64,000 nucleotides of DNA from contig CP135238.1 of assembly GCA_032834875.1 (NCBI GenBank), positions 1,494,011 to 1,558,010 of the forward strand, written 5' to 3'. Positions 30,641-38,541 of this stretch are shown in pieces. The position numbers were made by a program, and so were the translations under genes. Each line of letters begins with the position of its first letter. Position 1 is the first letter of the stretch. Under the pieces are notes generated by a model. The model ran no database searches. It saw nothing but the letters and a program-made list of their open reading frames with translations, and was not told the DNA's origin. The DNA is from Sulfuracidifex metallicus DSM 6482 = JCM 9184. Its GTDB lineage: Archaea > Thermoproteota > Thermoprotei_A > Sulfolobales > Sulfolobaceae.

Positions 30641-31363
30641 ATGAATGATGTGAAGACGTGGTTAGTGGCAGCCGCTGGCATAATGGCTTCTGTATCGTTG
30701 GCTGTTGTGGCGTTATTTTTACCCTTCGTCCTTTCTGCGATGCAATCTCCATCAAGACTAGAAGGAGTAGTAACTTCTAGCGAAGAAGGAATAGTAAGGG
30801 AGTACAATCAATCAGTATTCTATTTATCTTATGGAACAACTTATAGCAAGGTTCCCTCGTTTTCTCCTAACGTTTCTAGGAATTCCACTATAGAGGTATT
30901 ATTAGTTAATGTAAGTACAATTTACGATGTTTTGAACGAGACTCCAAGTTCGCTCTCTTCAAATCAATCAAATGCAAGTAGGTTAACTCTCACTAACTCT
31001 CAATTATTCAATTTTGCTATGAGTTTATCCCTATTATGTTCTCACGGTTCTTCGTTTTCGGTGTATCCTGATCTGATAGTTATCAATTCAACGGAGACTC
31101 TTCCAGTTTTGATATCTTTCCTACCTAACGATTCGGTATTCTTCCCTTCATGTCATGATTTCTATTCTGTAAAAGCAATAAAAAGCACTTTCAGTCAAGT
31201 TAATGATAGAGTTTATGCTCAAGTTTATCTTCAATTTCACATAAAAAAAAGTCAATTTCAAAATTATCAGGTAATGTTAATAATAATTTCATTGAAGGAT
31301 AAGCTAGGCTCTACTCAAAATGTAGTATTTATATTATTTAACAATAATAACAAAAATATTTAG
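30641..31363 (+). CDS. Membrane-anchored extracytoplasmic protein of unknown function
   Basis: The 240-residue protein begins with one hydrophobic helix (WLVAAAGIMASVSLAVVALFLPFVL, about 7-31; too long to be simple chance), which is a signal anchor. The rest is Ser/Asn/Thr-rich with many N-x-S/T sites, consistent with a glycosylated surface domain. Two cysteines (LLCSHGSS and PSCHDF) could form a disulfide. No family is recognised. The 3' end faces the aldolase gene across a short gap with inverted-repeat A/T sequence. Confidence 0.62.
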   Translation: MNDVKTWLVAAAGIMASVSLAVVALFLPFVLSAMQSPSRLEGVVTSSEEGIVREYNQSVFYLSYGTTYSKVPSFSPNVSRNSTIEVLLVNVSTIYDVLNETPSSLSSNQSNASRLTLTNSQLFNFAMSLSLLCSHGSSFSVYPDLIVINSTETLPVLISFLPNDSVFFPSCHDFYSVKAIKSTFSQVNDRVYAQVYLQFHIKKSQFQNYQVMLIIISLKDKLGSTQNVVFILFNNNNKNI

Positions 31364-31376
31364 AAAAATCTATTTC

Positions 31377-32237
31377 TTAGAGTTCTAGTTCCTTCAAAGT
31401 AAAGTAAATAACAGATTGAGCGTTGGGGTCTTCTTGTAAGGGAGATCTACAATTCCCCACGTAAAGTCCCCTGTATTTCATCGCTATTTTAACCCCAGTA
31501 GGATAATCTTTCATGCTTGTAACCTCAGATAGCTTCTTTATTTTGTTTGTGACGTTAAGTATATCAGTAGACAATCCTTCTGATGCCTTTTTCGATATCT
31601 CGACAAAGAGTTCAGGAGCAAAGTTGCTTACTGACGACACTACTCCATCAGTCCCTAAAAAGGCTTCCAGTATCATGGAATCGTTTCCAGAAAGTAGCGT
31701 AAATTTTGTTCTTTCTCTCAAATTAATGAAATTCTGGAATTCTTGGAAATTGTTTGTAGATACCTTAATCGCATCTATTAATCCTTCTTCGAGTAACTTC
31801 TCGATGTAAACTAGTGGAATATTGAAGCCCGTTGCCAACGGATTATAATATAGGGTAACTCTGTCCCCCGTTTTTCTCAAAGAATCGAAGTAAGTAATCA
31901 ATCCCTTTAATTCGGTTCTATGATAAATAGGAGGTAAACTGAAGATAGAACCAACTCCCAAGTCTATGAATTTCTTGGCTAACCTTATTGCGTTAGATAC
32001 GGAATCCGAGCTAACTCCTACGTGCAAGTCTTCGCTTTTAGTTTTTTCTAATGTTTTTCTTACTAATGAAACCTTTTCCTCCTCATTTAGCATGTTAAAC
32101 TCTCCGGTAGTTCCTAAGATCCAGAACTCATTAATCCCGTTCTTCTTTTGGAACGATATCATTTGTTCTACTGCTGGAAAGTCAATTTCTTCCTTTAAAT
32201 TGAAAGGAGTTACCATTGCAGTTATGATTCTCATCAT
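31377..32237 (-). CDS. Dihydrodipicolinate synthase/N-acetylneuraminate lyase family aldolase
   Basis: This 286-residue TIM-barrel class I aldolase has GTTGEFNMLNEEEK (about 43-56, the GTTGE motif that binds the pyruvate carboxylate), the tyrosine in LYYNPLATG (about 133-141) and the Schiff-base lysine in DAIKVSTN (about 161-168). Family members include KDG aldolase, DHDPS and related lyases; the sequence differs enough from the well-known Sulfolobus KDG aldolase that the substrate is not assigned. It is divergent from a DtxR-type regulator. Confidence 0.85.
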   Translation of the reverse strand: MMRIITAMVTPFNLKEEIDFPAVEQMISFQKKNGINEFWILGTTGEFNMLNEEEKVSLVRKTLEKTKSEDLHVGVSSDSVSNAIRLAKKFIDLGVGSIFSLPPIYHRTELKGLITYFDSLRKTGDRVTLYYNPLATGFNIPLVYIEKLLEEGLIDAIKVSTNNFQEFQNFINLRERTKFTLLSGNDSMILEAFLGTDGVVSSVSNFAPELFVEISKKASEGLSTDILNVTNKIKKLSEVTSMKDYPTGVKIAMKYRGLYVGNCRSPLQEDPNAQSVIYFTLKELEL

Positions 32238-32285
32238 TGGTCGGCTTTACTAAGGTTTATTTACTTTAAAAGCTAATATTTAGCG

Positions 32286-32678
32286 ATGGAGGTATCTAAG
32301 AGAGAATATGATTATCTGACTGTCATAAAGAAGTATAACGATAATGGTAATCCAGCAAAGATAGCTAGAATAGCCAAAGATATGAATATAGCCCCTTCAA
32401 GCGTATTTGAAGAGATATCTCATCTTACTGAGAAGAACTTGGTAAAGAAGGAAAAGGACGGGATATGGATTACAGAGAGTGGAGAGAAGGAATATGAAGA
32501 ATGGACAAAAACTCATAGAGTTGTGGAAACTCTATTAGTTAAAATAGGATTTGATGAAAAATCTGCATGCGACATCTCTAAGAAATTCGATTACATGATT
32601 CCTGAGGAGGTTATGGAAAAACTTTATGTATACCTGGGAAGACCCAAAAAATGCCCCCACGGTGGCGAGATTCCATAA
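32286..32678 (+). CDS. DtxR/MntR-family metal-dependent regulator
   Basis: The 130-residue protein has an N-terminal helix-turn-helix (IARIAKDMNIAPSSVFEEISHL, of which the core is about 26-46) and the DtxR dimerisation domain with THRVVETLLVKIGF and the closing LGRPKKCPHGGEIP. It lacks the SH3 domain, as in MntR-like and archaeal MDR1 proteins. Metal-binding Cys and His are present (CDISKKFDYMI and CPHGG). It is immediately followed, with no gap, by a DedA gene, so it probably regulates its own operon in response to Fe or Mn. Confidence 0.88.
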   Translation: MEVSKREYDYLTVIKKYNDNGNPAKIARIAKDMNIAPSSVFEEISHLTEKNLVKKEKDGIWITESGEKEYEEWTKTHRVVETLLVKIGFDEKSACDISKKFDYMIPEEVMEKLYVYLGRPKKCPHGGEIP

Positions 32679-33263
32679 ATGAATTTAGAGCCTACGTCTT
32701 ACACTATTTTACTTGTTCTTATGTTTTTAGAAGCACTAGGTTTGCCCGTGCCTAGCGAAGTTATAATGCCATTAGCTGGCTATTTCTCATCTCAAGGTCA
32801 ATATAATTTGGTAGGTGCTATATTAATAGGAACGCTAGGTGCTATGATAGGATCCTTGTTTGATTACTTCATAGCATCTAGAATAGGAGAGCCTATTCTT
32901 TTAAGATATGGAAAATATATCAAATTAAATCAAAGTAATTTAATGAAGATGTATTCATGGTTTAACTCTTATGGAGTTTTTGCGGTCTTTTTTGCTAGAT
33001 TCCTTCCTGCCTTACGTGCCTTAATATCGTATCCTGCTGGATTGGTGAGGATGAACATAGGTCGCTTTTCAATAGCCACGCTATTGGGCCAACTTATTTG
33101 GAACGGAGTGTTAGCTTACGTAGGCTTTCTATTTGGCAAGAACTACTCTACAGTGGTCGGCCAAATAGATCATTTAGTTTATGTGATAACAATAATACTA
33201 ATTATAGTGTTGATACTAGTTGTGATTTTATACAAACATAACTTTTTAAAGTTTAAACGATAA
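32679..33263 (+). CDS. DedA-family membrane protein
   Basis: The 194-residue membrane protein has the DedA/VTT-domain features: an N-terminal PVPSEVIMPLAGYFSSQG (about 22-39), the GTLGAMIGSLFDYFIASRIG segment and the FFARFLPALRALISYPAG motif (about 105-122) containing the F-x-R-x-x-P pattern. Relatives flip phospholipids or support envelope homeostasis. It begins at the base after the stop codon of the DtxR-type regulator and is followed after 9 bp by a TauE/SafE gene, indicating a three-gene operon. Confidence 0.9.
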   Translation: MNLEPTSYTILLVLMFLEALGLPVPSEVIMPLAGYFSSQGQYNLVGAILIGTLGAMIGSLFDYFIASRIGEPILLRYGKYIKLNQSNLMKMYSWFNSYGVFAVFFARFLPALRALISYPAGLVRMNIGRFSIATLLGQLIWNGVLAYVGFLFGKNYSTVVGQIDHLVYVITIILIIVLILVVILYKHNFLKFKR

Positions 33264-33272
33264 ATTCATCTC

Positions 33273-34169
33273 ATGCTTGCCGATCCATCGTTTTCAGTAA
33301 CTTTGTCGCCCCTACAATTGTTGTTGTCAATAATATCTGGGGTTCTAGTTGGATTTAGCCTTGGATTGATAGGCGGAGGTGGATCAATACTTGCAATACC
33401 ACTGCTCTTATATTTCGTAGGATTAGCATCAGAGGCTAAGACACCTTCAGAGTATAGTTATATCGTACATCTAGTTTTAGGGACAACGGCACTCGCAGTT
33501 GGTTTGAATGCTTACCTTAACGCGTATATGCACTTTAGGAAAGGAAACGTTAGAATTAAGCAAGGTATCTTCTTTACAATCCCTGGAGTCATAGGAGATA
33601 TCATAGGAGCTTATCTTAGCCATCTAATGTCTGGGGCATTCGTTCTATTTCTGTTCAGTTTCTTAATGATAGCCGTTGCAGCTAAGATGTGGAAAACTAG
33701 ATGCAAGTCAATCCAAGCAAAGACTGATAGCACAGTTGTAGGAAACGGTAAGTTAGGTTTAGCATCTCTAACATCTGGAATAAACCTTCAAAGGGTAATC
33801 CCAGCAGGTTTTGCTGTAGGTTTTGCCTCAGGCTATTTTGGAATAGGAGGAGGATTCCTCGTAGTTCCAGGGCTTCTGTTCAGTTCCTCTTTAGATATGC
33901 TAAGGGCAGTAGGTACTTCCTTAATTGCCGTAGGGACCTTTGGAGTTACTGCTGCTTCCACTTATGCAGTTTACGGTGATATTAATGTTACAGTAAGCAT
34001 CTTGTATCTACTTGGAGGTATAGCTGGAGGTTATCTAGGGGCTTCAATGGCTTCTACCATTCCAAAGTCTACATTAAGAAAAATATTTGCTATAATAATT
34101 GTTCTAGTGGCTTTCTATACTATGTATCAAAACGTAAACGGTCTATATTATATCATTCATCTCTTATAA
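33273..34169 (+). CDS. TauE/SafE family sulfite/anion exporter-like permease
   Basis: A 298-residue protein with about eight hydrophobic segments arranged as two repeats, each opening with a glycine-rich helix: GVLVGFSLGLIGGGGSILAI (about 19-38) and GFAVGFASGYFGIGGGFLVV. This is the duplicated structure of the TauE/SafE (DUF81) family, proposed to export sulfite, sulfoacetate or related anions. In a sulfur-metabolising archaeon a sulfite or thiosulfate role is reasonable, but the substrate is not shown. Confidence 0.88.
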   Translation: MLADPSFSVTLSPLQLLLSIISGVLVGFSLGLIGGGGSILAIPLLLYFVGLASEAKTPSEYSYIVHLVLGTTALAVGLNAYLNAYMHFRKGNVRIKQGIFFTIPGVIGDIIGAYLSHLMSGAFVLFLFSFLMIAVAAKMWKTRCKSIQAKTDSTVVGNGKLGLASLTSGINLQRVIPAGFAVGFASGYFGIGGGFLVVPGLLFSSSLDMLRAVGTSLIAVGTFGVTAASTYAVYGDINVTVSILYLLGGIAGGYLGASMASTIPKSTLRKIFAIIIVLVAFYTMYQNVNGLYYIIHLL

Positions 34170-34215
34170 AATTCTATTTATTATTATATAGATATTAATA
34201 AATACTCGATATTTT

Positions 34216-34506
34216 TTATTGCATTGAGTTATAATATTCGTTAATTTTAGTTTCGACCTTATTCAGTAGTTCTGGCAGAATTTCCTTTAACTTCTCATAA
34301 TCTTCTCCTTCTATAGCCTTCTTCATCTCCTCTGCAGGTTCTTTCAACTCTGGAAATTTATAGCACTTTGAGATAGTTACTGCAGATTCCCTTTTTATCC
34401 ATTTGAATATACTTTTATCTTCTCTCTCGTTTACATGCATCTTTACCTTTTCAAGTGAGGTTTTTATCAAGATAAGGTCCTGAAGATCCAAGAACTTTTT
34501 AGACAT
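34216..34506 (-). CDS. Small helical protein of unknown function
   Basis: A 96-residue charged, helical protein with a single cysteine (ISKCYKFPEL). The final third, KKAIEGEDYEKLKEILPEL, looks like a helical hairpin. I do not recognise the family. Its start is one base from the start of the divergent membrane protein gene, so the two promoters must overlap the opposite coding regions or both be leaderless. Confidence 0.6.
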   Translation of the reverse strand: MSKKFLDLQDLILIKTSLEKVKMHVNEREDKSIFKWIKRESAVTISKCYKFPELKEPAEEMKKAIEGEDYEKLKEILPELLNKVETKINEYYNSMQ

Positions 34507-34507
34507 A

Positions 34508-35002
34508 ATGAATAGTCTTTTTACTCATACCTTTAGAAAACTATGCATGGATTTGAAGGGGTATTATGCCTATGTCTTTATAATAGCTTCGCTATTGACC
34601 TTGATTTTCCTTTCCGTTTTTCCAGTGGTTCCAGTAGGAGATGAGGAATTAGCAGGCATTTCACCTACTGGTGTTCACTATAATCTCTCTTTACCGGTGG
34701 GCGTCTCATTTTCCACTTTTTTGGCTCTGATGCTATTCTTTATTTCTATAGTGATTTTTTATGGGACCAAGTCCACATTCTATAACGTTCTAATAGACTC
34801 TTCTGGTATTTCATTTGTATTTTTAAATTATTTTAACTATTATTTGATCTATGAAACATGGAAACCAGAAATAATGATATTACCATTTCTGATAGAAATA
34901 ACCTTCAATGGAGCAAAAACACTGGTAATAGATCTAGGCCAGATAGTTCTAATTGTTATTCTTTATAGGGCATACAAGATGATTAGAACTAATAAGAGTT
35001 AA
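34508..35002 (+). CDS. Membrane protein of unknown function
   Basis: The 164-residue protein has about four transmembrane segments (20-42, 68-86, 92-114 and 135-155). A polar loop between the first two (VPVGDEELAGISPTGVHY) would lie outside. There are no recognised motifs. It starts ATG 34508, essentially back to back with the small helical protein gene. The following intergenic region carries two small RNA candidates. Confidence 0.6.
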   Translation: MNSLFTHTFRKLCMDLKGYYAYVFIIASLLTLIFLSVFPVVPVGDEELAGISPTGVHYNLSLPVGVSFSTFLALMLFFISIVIFYGTKSTFYNVLIDSSGISFVFLNYFNYYLIYETWKPEIMILPFLIEITFNGAKTLVIDLGQIVLIVILYRAYKMIRTNKS

Positions 35003-35028
35003 AAGGTTATATAACAAGTTAATATTTA

Positions 35029-35098
35029 TCCCCGCCTTCCATCCCTACCCGATTTTGCGAAGTCGCTTAAATGAGGGTAGTCAGCATGGCGGGGAACA
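35029..35098 (+). ncRNA. Candidate box H/ACA guide RNA
   Basis: The sequence folds as one long hairpin: lower stem TCCCCGCC/GGCGGGGA (35029-35036 with 35088-35095, 8 bp), an internal loop (35037-35044 and 35081-35087) suited to a pseudouridylation pocket, an upper stem CTACCC/GGGTAG (35045-35050 with 35075-35080), then tandem G-A pairs (GA 35051-35052 with TGA 35072-35074) as in an L7Ae K-turn. ACA follows at 35096-35098, 15 nt from the upper stem, the canonical distance. Predicted target: AUGCUGA-U-N-GGAUGGAA (or part). No rRNA match was verified. Confidence 0.62.
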
Positions 35099-35155
35099 GT
35101 TAGTGATGACGCCGACATAGGATGATCAGTGATGATGGGTCGATTACCTGAAACT
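35098..35155 (+). ncRNA. Candidate C/D box sRNA downstream of the H/ACA RNA
   Basis: Two perfect GTGATGA boxes (C 35103-35109 and C' 35129-35135) and a D box CTGA (35148-35151) are flanked by a 4-bp terminal stem AGTT/AACT (35098-35101 with 35152-35155). The D guide TGGGTCGATTAC is 12 nt. The D' box is poor (ATGA or similar near 35122). The first guide contains GCCGACAT, complementary to AUGUCGGC, which I recall as E. coli 23S rRNA 2503-2510 in the peptidyl-transferase centre. It may be co-transcribed with the adjacent H/ACA RNA. Confidence 0.55.
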
Positions 35156-35188
35156 TAAATAACAAGGTTAGAATCAGTTTAAGGTAAG

Positions 35189-35809
35189 ATGTCTCTAGAT
35201 GACATAGCAATAGAAGTGCTATCCTGTAAAAAATGTCAACTTTCAAAGCTAAGGTTAAATCCAGTTCCTGGAGAGGGAAACCCGAAGGCAGAAATTATGT
35301 TTATAGGTGAAGCTCCGGGGGCAAAGGAAGATATGATGGGTAAGCCTTTCGTTGGAGCTGCAGGTAAGTTGTTGGATACTATGATAAACGAAGTTCTGGG
35401 AATTCAGAGGAAAGATGTATTTATCACGAACGTAGTGAAATGTAGACCTCCAAATAATAGAGATCCACTACCTGAGGAAATAAGGGCATGCTCAACTTAT
35501 CTTATTTCTCAAATACGAGAAATAAAACCACGTGTTATAGTTACCTTAGGTAGACATTCTACTTCCTTTATCTTTTCGAGTTCAGGAATATCATTTGCTA
35601 ATATAACAAGCGTAAGGGGAAAATTTCATCAAGTTAAATTCTACGAACTTGAAATCAAAGTATTTCCCACATATCACCCTGCAGCTGCACTATATAATCC
35701 CAGCTTAAGGGAAATTATAAGACAAGACTTCCTTAAAATAAAAAAAGAGATAAACTCTAAATCATTCACCATAGATCAGTTCTTCGATAAAGATGGATCT
35801 ACAAATTAA
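35189..35809 (+). CDS. udg: Uracil-DNA glycosylase, family 4
   Basis: The 206-residue enzyme removes uracil from DNA. It has the Fe-S cysteines of family 4 (CKKCQLSK at about 13-20, KCRPPNNRDP and RACSTYLIS), the water-activating motif GEAPGAKEDMMGKPFVGAAG (about 44-63) and the C-terminal HPAAALYNP loop that contacts DNA. It overlaps the following SDR gene by 17 bp. High-temperature cytosine deamination makes this a core repair enzyme in thermoacidophiles. Confidence 0.95.
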   Translation: MSLDDIAIEVLSCKKCQLSKLRLNPVPGEGNPKAEIMFIGEAPGAKEDMMGKPFVGAAGKLLDTMINEVLGIQRKDVFITNVVKCRPPNNRDPLPEEIRACSTYLISQIREIKPRVIVTLGRHSTSFIFSSSGISFANITSVRGKFHQVKFYELEIKVFPTYHPAAALYNPSLREIIRQDFLKIKKEINSKSFTIDQFFDKDGSTN

Positions 35810-36572
35810 AGGTAAGAGAGTTTTAGTAACTGCTTCAAGCAGGGGTATTGGATTTTCCGTAGCAAAGGCCTTTCTTTCGGAAGGGGCTATAGTAACAATT
35901 TCCTCAAGCTCAAAGATAAATCTGGATAAAGCCAAAGAGAAGCTATCATCTATAGGAAGAGTGTATTCTTTTGTAGCAGATATGCGCGATGTTGACCAAG
36001 TAAAGTCCCTTATAAAAGACGCTGAAGCTAGTATGGGTGGATTGGACGTTCTATGTTACGTTACAGGTTCCCCTAAACCAGGTAACATATCTACACTCTC
36101 AGATGACGATTGGAGGGACGCGTTTAATCTTTTGCTCCTTAACGCGGTAGTTGCAGTCAGGGAATCTGCAAAATTGATGAAAGATGGGGGCAGGATAGTT
36201 CTTTCCACTTCAATGACTTTAAGGGAACCTTTGCCTAATCTAGATCTATCTAATGTAGTCAGATTGTCGCTTGCTGGACTAGTCAAGTCAGCCTCAAATG
36301 AACTTGCAGAGAAGGGAATTCTCGTCAACGCTGTTCTCCCAGGTTGGACAATGACAGAGAGGGTTTCACAGCTAGTCAAGGACAGAGCTCAAAGGGAGTC
36401 TAAAAACGAAGATGAAGTTCTGAGAGATATTACATCTCAAATTCCTTTGAAGAGAATAGCATCTCCAGAGGAGGTAGCTAACGTCTTCTTGTTCTTGGCT
36501 TCCTCCATGTCAACGTATATAACCGGTCAATTAATAACAGTAGACGGTGGATTTGTAAAGGGAATCTTTTAA
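35793..36572 (+). CDS. SDR-family protein with degenerate catalytic motif
   Basis: This 259-residue Rossmann-fold protein has the NAD(P) motif VTASSRGIGFSVA (about 12-24), DMRD and the C-terminal FLASSMSTYITGQLITVDGG, all typical of classical short-chain dehydrogenases. At the active site the expected Tyr-x-x-x-Lys is replaced by Ser153-x-x-x-Arg157 (NLDLSNVVRLSLAGLVK), although Ser140 is kept. It may be catalytically altered or have a non-canonical mechanism. Its start overlaps udg by 17 bp. Substrate unknown. Confidence 0.85.
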   Translation: MDLQIKGKRVLVTASSRGIGFSVAKAFLSEGAIVTISSSSKINLDKAKEKLSSIGRVYSFVADMRDVDQVKSLIKDAEASMGGLDVLCYVTGSPKPGNISTLSDDDWRDAFNLLLLNAVVAVRESAKLMKDGGRIVLSTSMTLREPLPNLDLSNVVRLSLAGLVKSASNELAEKGILVNAVLPGWTMTERVSQLVKDRAQRESKNEDEVLRDITSQIPLKRIASPEEVANVFLFLASSMSTYITGQLITVDGGFVKGIF

Positions 36573-36678
36573 AGCATTGGGCCGATAATACCGCCTTTTT
36601 CTTTATTATGAGAAAATCCCATACCTCAAGTACTTAACGATTATAACTTAATTCCTGTAGTATTACTTGTGAGAGGCA

Positions 36679-38166
36679 GTGAAGATTACCGACTTACACA
36701 TAAAGAATTTTAAAAGTATATCAGCGATAGAATTGAATGATATCGGTGGCTTCAATGTTGTAGTAGGATATAATGGGTACGGCAAAACTAATTTCCTGAC
36801 TGCAATCTATCTATTCCTTAGAAACCTTTCTTCTGGAATTGAAAAGAAGTCAATAGAGGATAGGAATAACGAGCTTCTTCTTTTATGGAAAGGTTACGAT
36901 ACATCGTCAGAGATGCGACTTGGAGGAAGGATAGAGTTTACTTCAGAAGAGACTAATAAAATCTTAGGCAAAAATGCCCCTATAATTTTGGAGGTTGAAA
37001 ACGAAGTTAAATACAGTGGAGGTTATGCTGAGTGGAACGTGGATAGGGTAGTTATAAACGGCTCCCCGCCGGGCAAAGACGATCTACAGACTATCAGGAA
37101 AATCGCGGAGTATGCATCTCAACACGTTGAGTATGTCCCCATATTCGATCAAACCTATTTCGATGAAACTATGAAGAGAATGATGGACATGAATAGTTCT
37201 CCAATAAATCTAAGAAGGTATTGGTATGATTTCGTTAACTTAGTAAGCAAGACCATACCGGAAATAAAGGGCATGGAATTTTGGGAGGGAAGGAAACTTG
37301 TGCTTAATGTATATGACATGCCTATATATATCGACTGGGCTGCAAGTGGTTTTCAAAGAGTACTTCTCATGTTATTTATAATATGGTTAAGTGGTAACAA
37401 AATACTTTTGGTTGAGGAGCCCGAGATCAATATGCATCCCACGCTTCAGTCTAAGATAATGAAGTTAATCAAAAGCTGGACTGATTCTGGAATCCTTCAA
37501 GCATTCATAACTACTCACTCCCCCTACGTTGTCTCCTCAAACGTAGACTCCTACATAGTACTCAGGAGGATTGAAGGTAGCTCTACTGCAGTGCTTGTGA
37601 AACCTAGAGATGGCTTAAAGAACATTTTAAGTATACTTAAGATTAGTCTTAGTGATATAGTATTTAATAGAATTGTGATTTTAACTGACTATAACGCAGA
37701 GCCGGTAGTTATCAACAACTGGTTGAGGAGACTCAACATAGTACCTGAGGATACTGGAATCCAAGTATTTAAGGTCACATCTACATTGGAATTGGATAAT
37801 TGGCTAAAGTTAAGGAGAATGCTAAAGCTAGATACCATATTTCTTGGTATGTGCGATAGCATAGACATCAGCCTTAGGGAATATTGCGTTCCAATGAGTA
37901 AGGAAGTTGAAAGCTATTATAATAAGCAAGTCTTACTTAACGTTCTGAAAAACATGGGAATATCGCCTGATGATAAGGAGCTAAAGGATTTAGGTAAGGA
38001 GGAGAATTTGAAGTGGCTTTTCAATCTAATGAAAAAGAGGGGAATTGACTATAATCAAATTAGAACTTCAATAGGAGAAATGATAAGCCAAGTAGACACG
38101 GTAGAAATACCTAAAGAGATAGAAATCTTGGCAAACAAAATTAAATCCATTCAGACTCTAACATAA
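36679..38166 (+). CDS. OLD-like/AAA15-type ATPase
   Basis: The 495-residue protein has an N-terminal ABC-type ATPase fold: ITDLHIKNFKSISAIEL, Walker A VVGYNGYGKTNF (about 27-38), signature region WAASGFQRVLLML and Walker B ILLVEEPEINMHPTLQ (about 243-258), with the ITTHSPYVVSS switch. The C-terminal half (about 320-495) would correspond to the Toprim position of OLD nucleases; I see TDYNAEP and MCDSIDI but no clear Toprim DxD motif. GTG start at 36679. It is 2 bp upstream of a small membrane gene. A role in DNA maintenance or defence is possible but unproven. Confidence 0.78.
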   Translation: MKITDLHIKNFKSISAIELNDIGGFNVVVGYNGYGKTNFLTAIYLFLRNLSSGIEKKSIEDRNNELLLLWKGYDTSSEMRLGGRIEFTSEETNKILGKNAPIILEVENEVKYSGGYAEWNVDRVVINGSPPGKDDLQTIRKIAEYASQHVEYVPIFDQTYFDETMKRMMDMNSSPINLRRYWYDFVNLVSKTIPEIKGMEFWEGRKLVLNVYDMPIYIDWAASGFQRVLLMLFIIWLSGNKILLVEEPEINMHPTLQSKIMKLIKSWTDSGILQAFITTHSPYVVSSNVDSYIVLRRIEGSSTAVLVKPRDGLKNILSILKISLSDIVFNRIVILTDYNAEPVVINNWLRRLNIVPEDTGIQVFKVTSTLELDNWLKLRRMLKLDTIFLGMCDSIDISLREYCVPMSKEVESYYNKQVLLNVLKNMGISPDDKELKDLGKEENLKWLFNLMKKRGIDYNQIRTSIGEMISQVDTVEIPKEIEILANKIKSIQTLT

Positions 38167-38168
38167 AT

Positions 38169-38453
38169 ATGAATTCGTTAATTGACTTTGGAACCTTGAT
38201 GATTTTCATAGGCTTCATAATTGTTTTTTTTGGAGTAATTTACGAGTTAGCTAAGTCAGTTAGACGGTCTAGTAGAGTGAAGTCGAAAGAACAAGAGGAA
38301 AGAAAGACGGAAGTCGGAGGCGTAATATTCCTCGGTCCAATTCCCATAATATTTGGCTCTTCTAAGAACATTTCAAAATGGATGCTAGTTGTTGCAGCTA
38401 TAATAACAATAGTTTTGATACTTCTTTACGCTCTACCTTACTTTATTTCGTAA
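38169..38453 (+). CDS. TIGR00304/DUF131-family small membrane protein
   Basis: The 94-residue protein has two transmembrane helices (about 7-28 and 70-92) flanking a polar loop with the diagnostic GGVIFLGPIPIIFGSS motif. This family is widespread in archaea and its function is unknown. It begins 2 bp after the OLD-like ATPase gene, so the two are co-transcribed. Confidence 0.85.
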   Translation: MNSLIDFGTLMIFIGFIIVFFGVIYELAKSVRRSSRVKSKEQEERKTEVGGVIFLGPIPIIFGSSKNISKWMLVVAAIITIVLILLYALPYFIS

Positions 38454-38541
38454 TATTTTTATAATAAAGCTCTAGAAAATAGTTATATTCATAAACATCA
38501 GTAAAAACTAGATAGGTTTTTGTTATTATTGGCTTAAAAAA

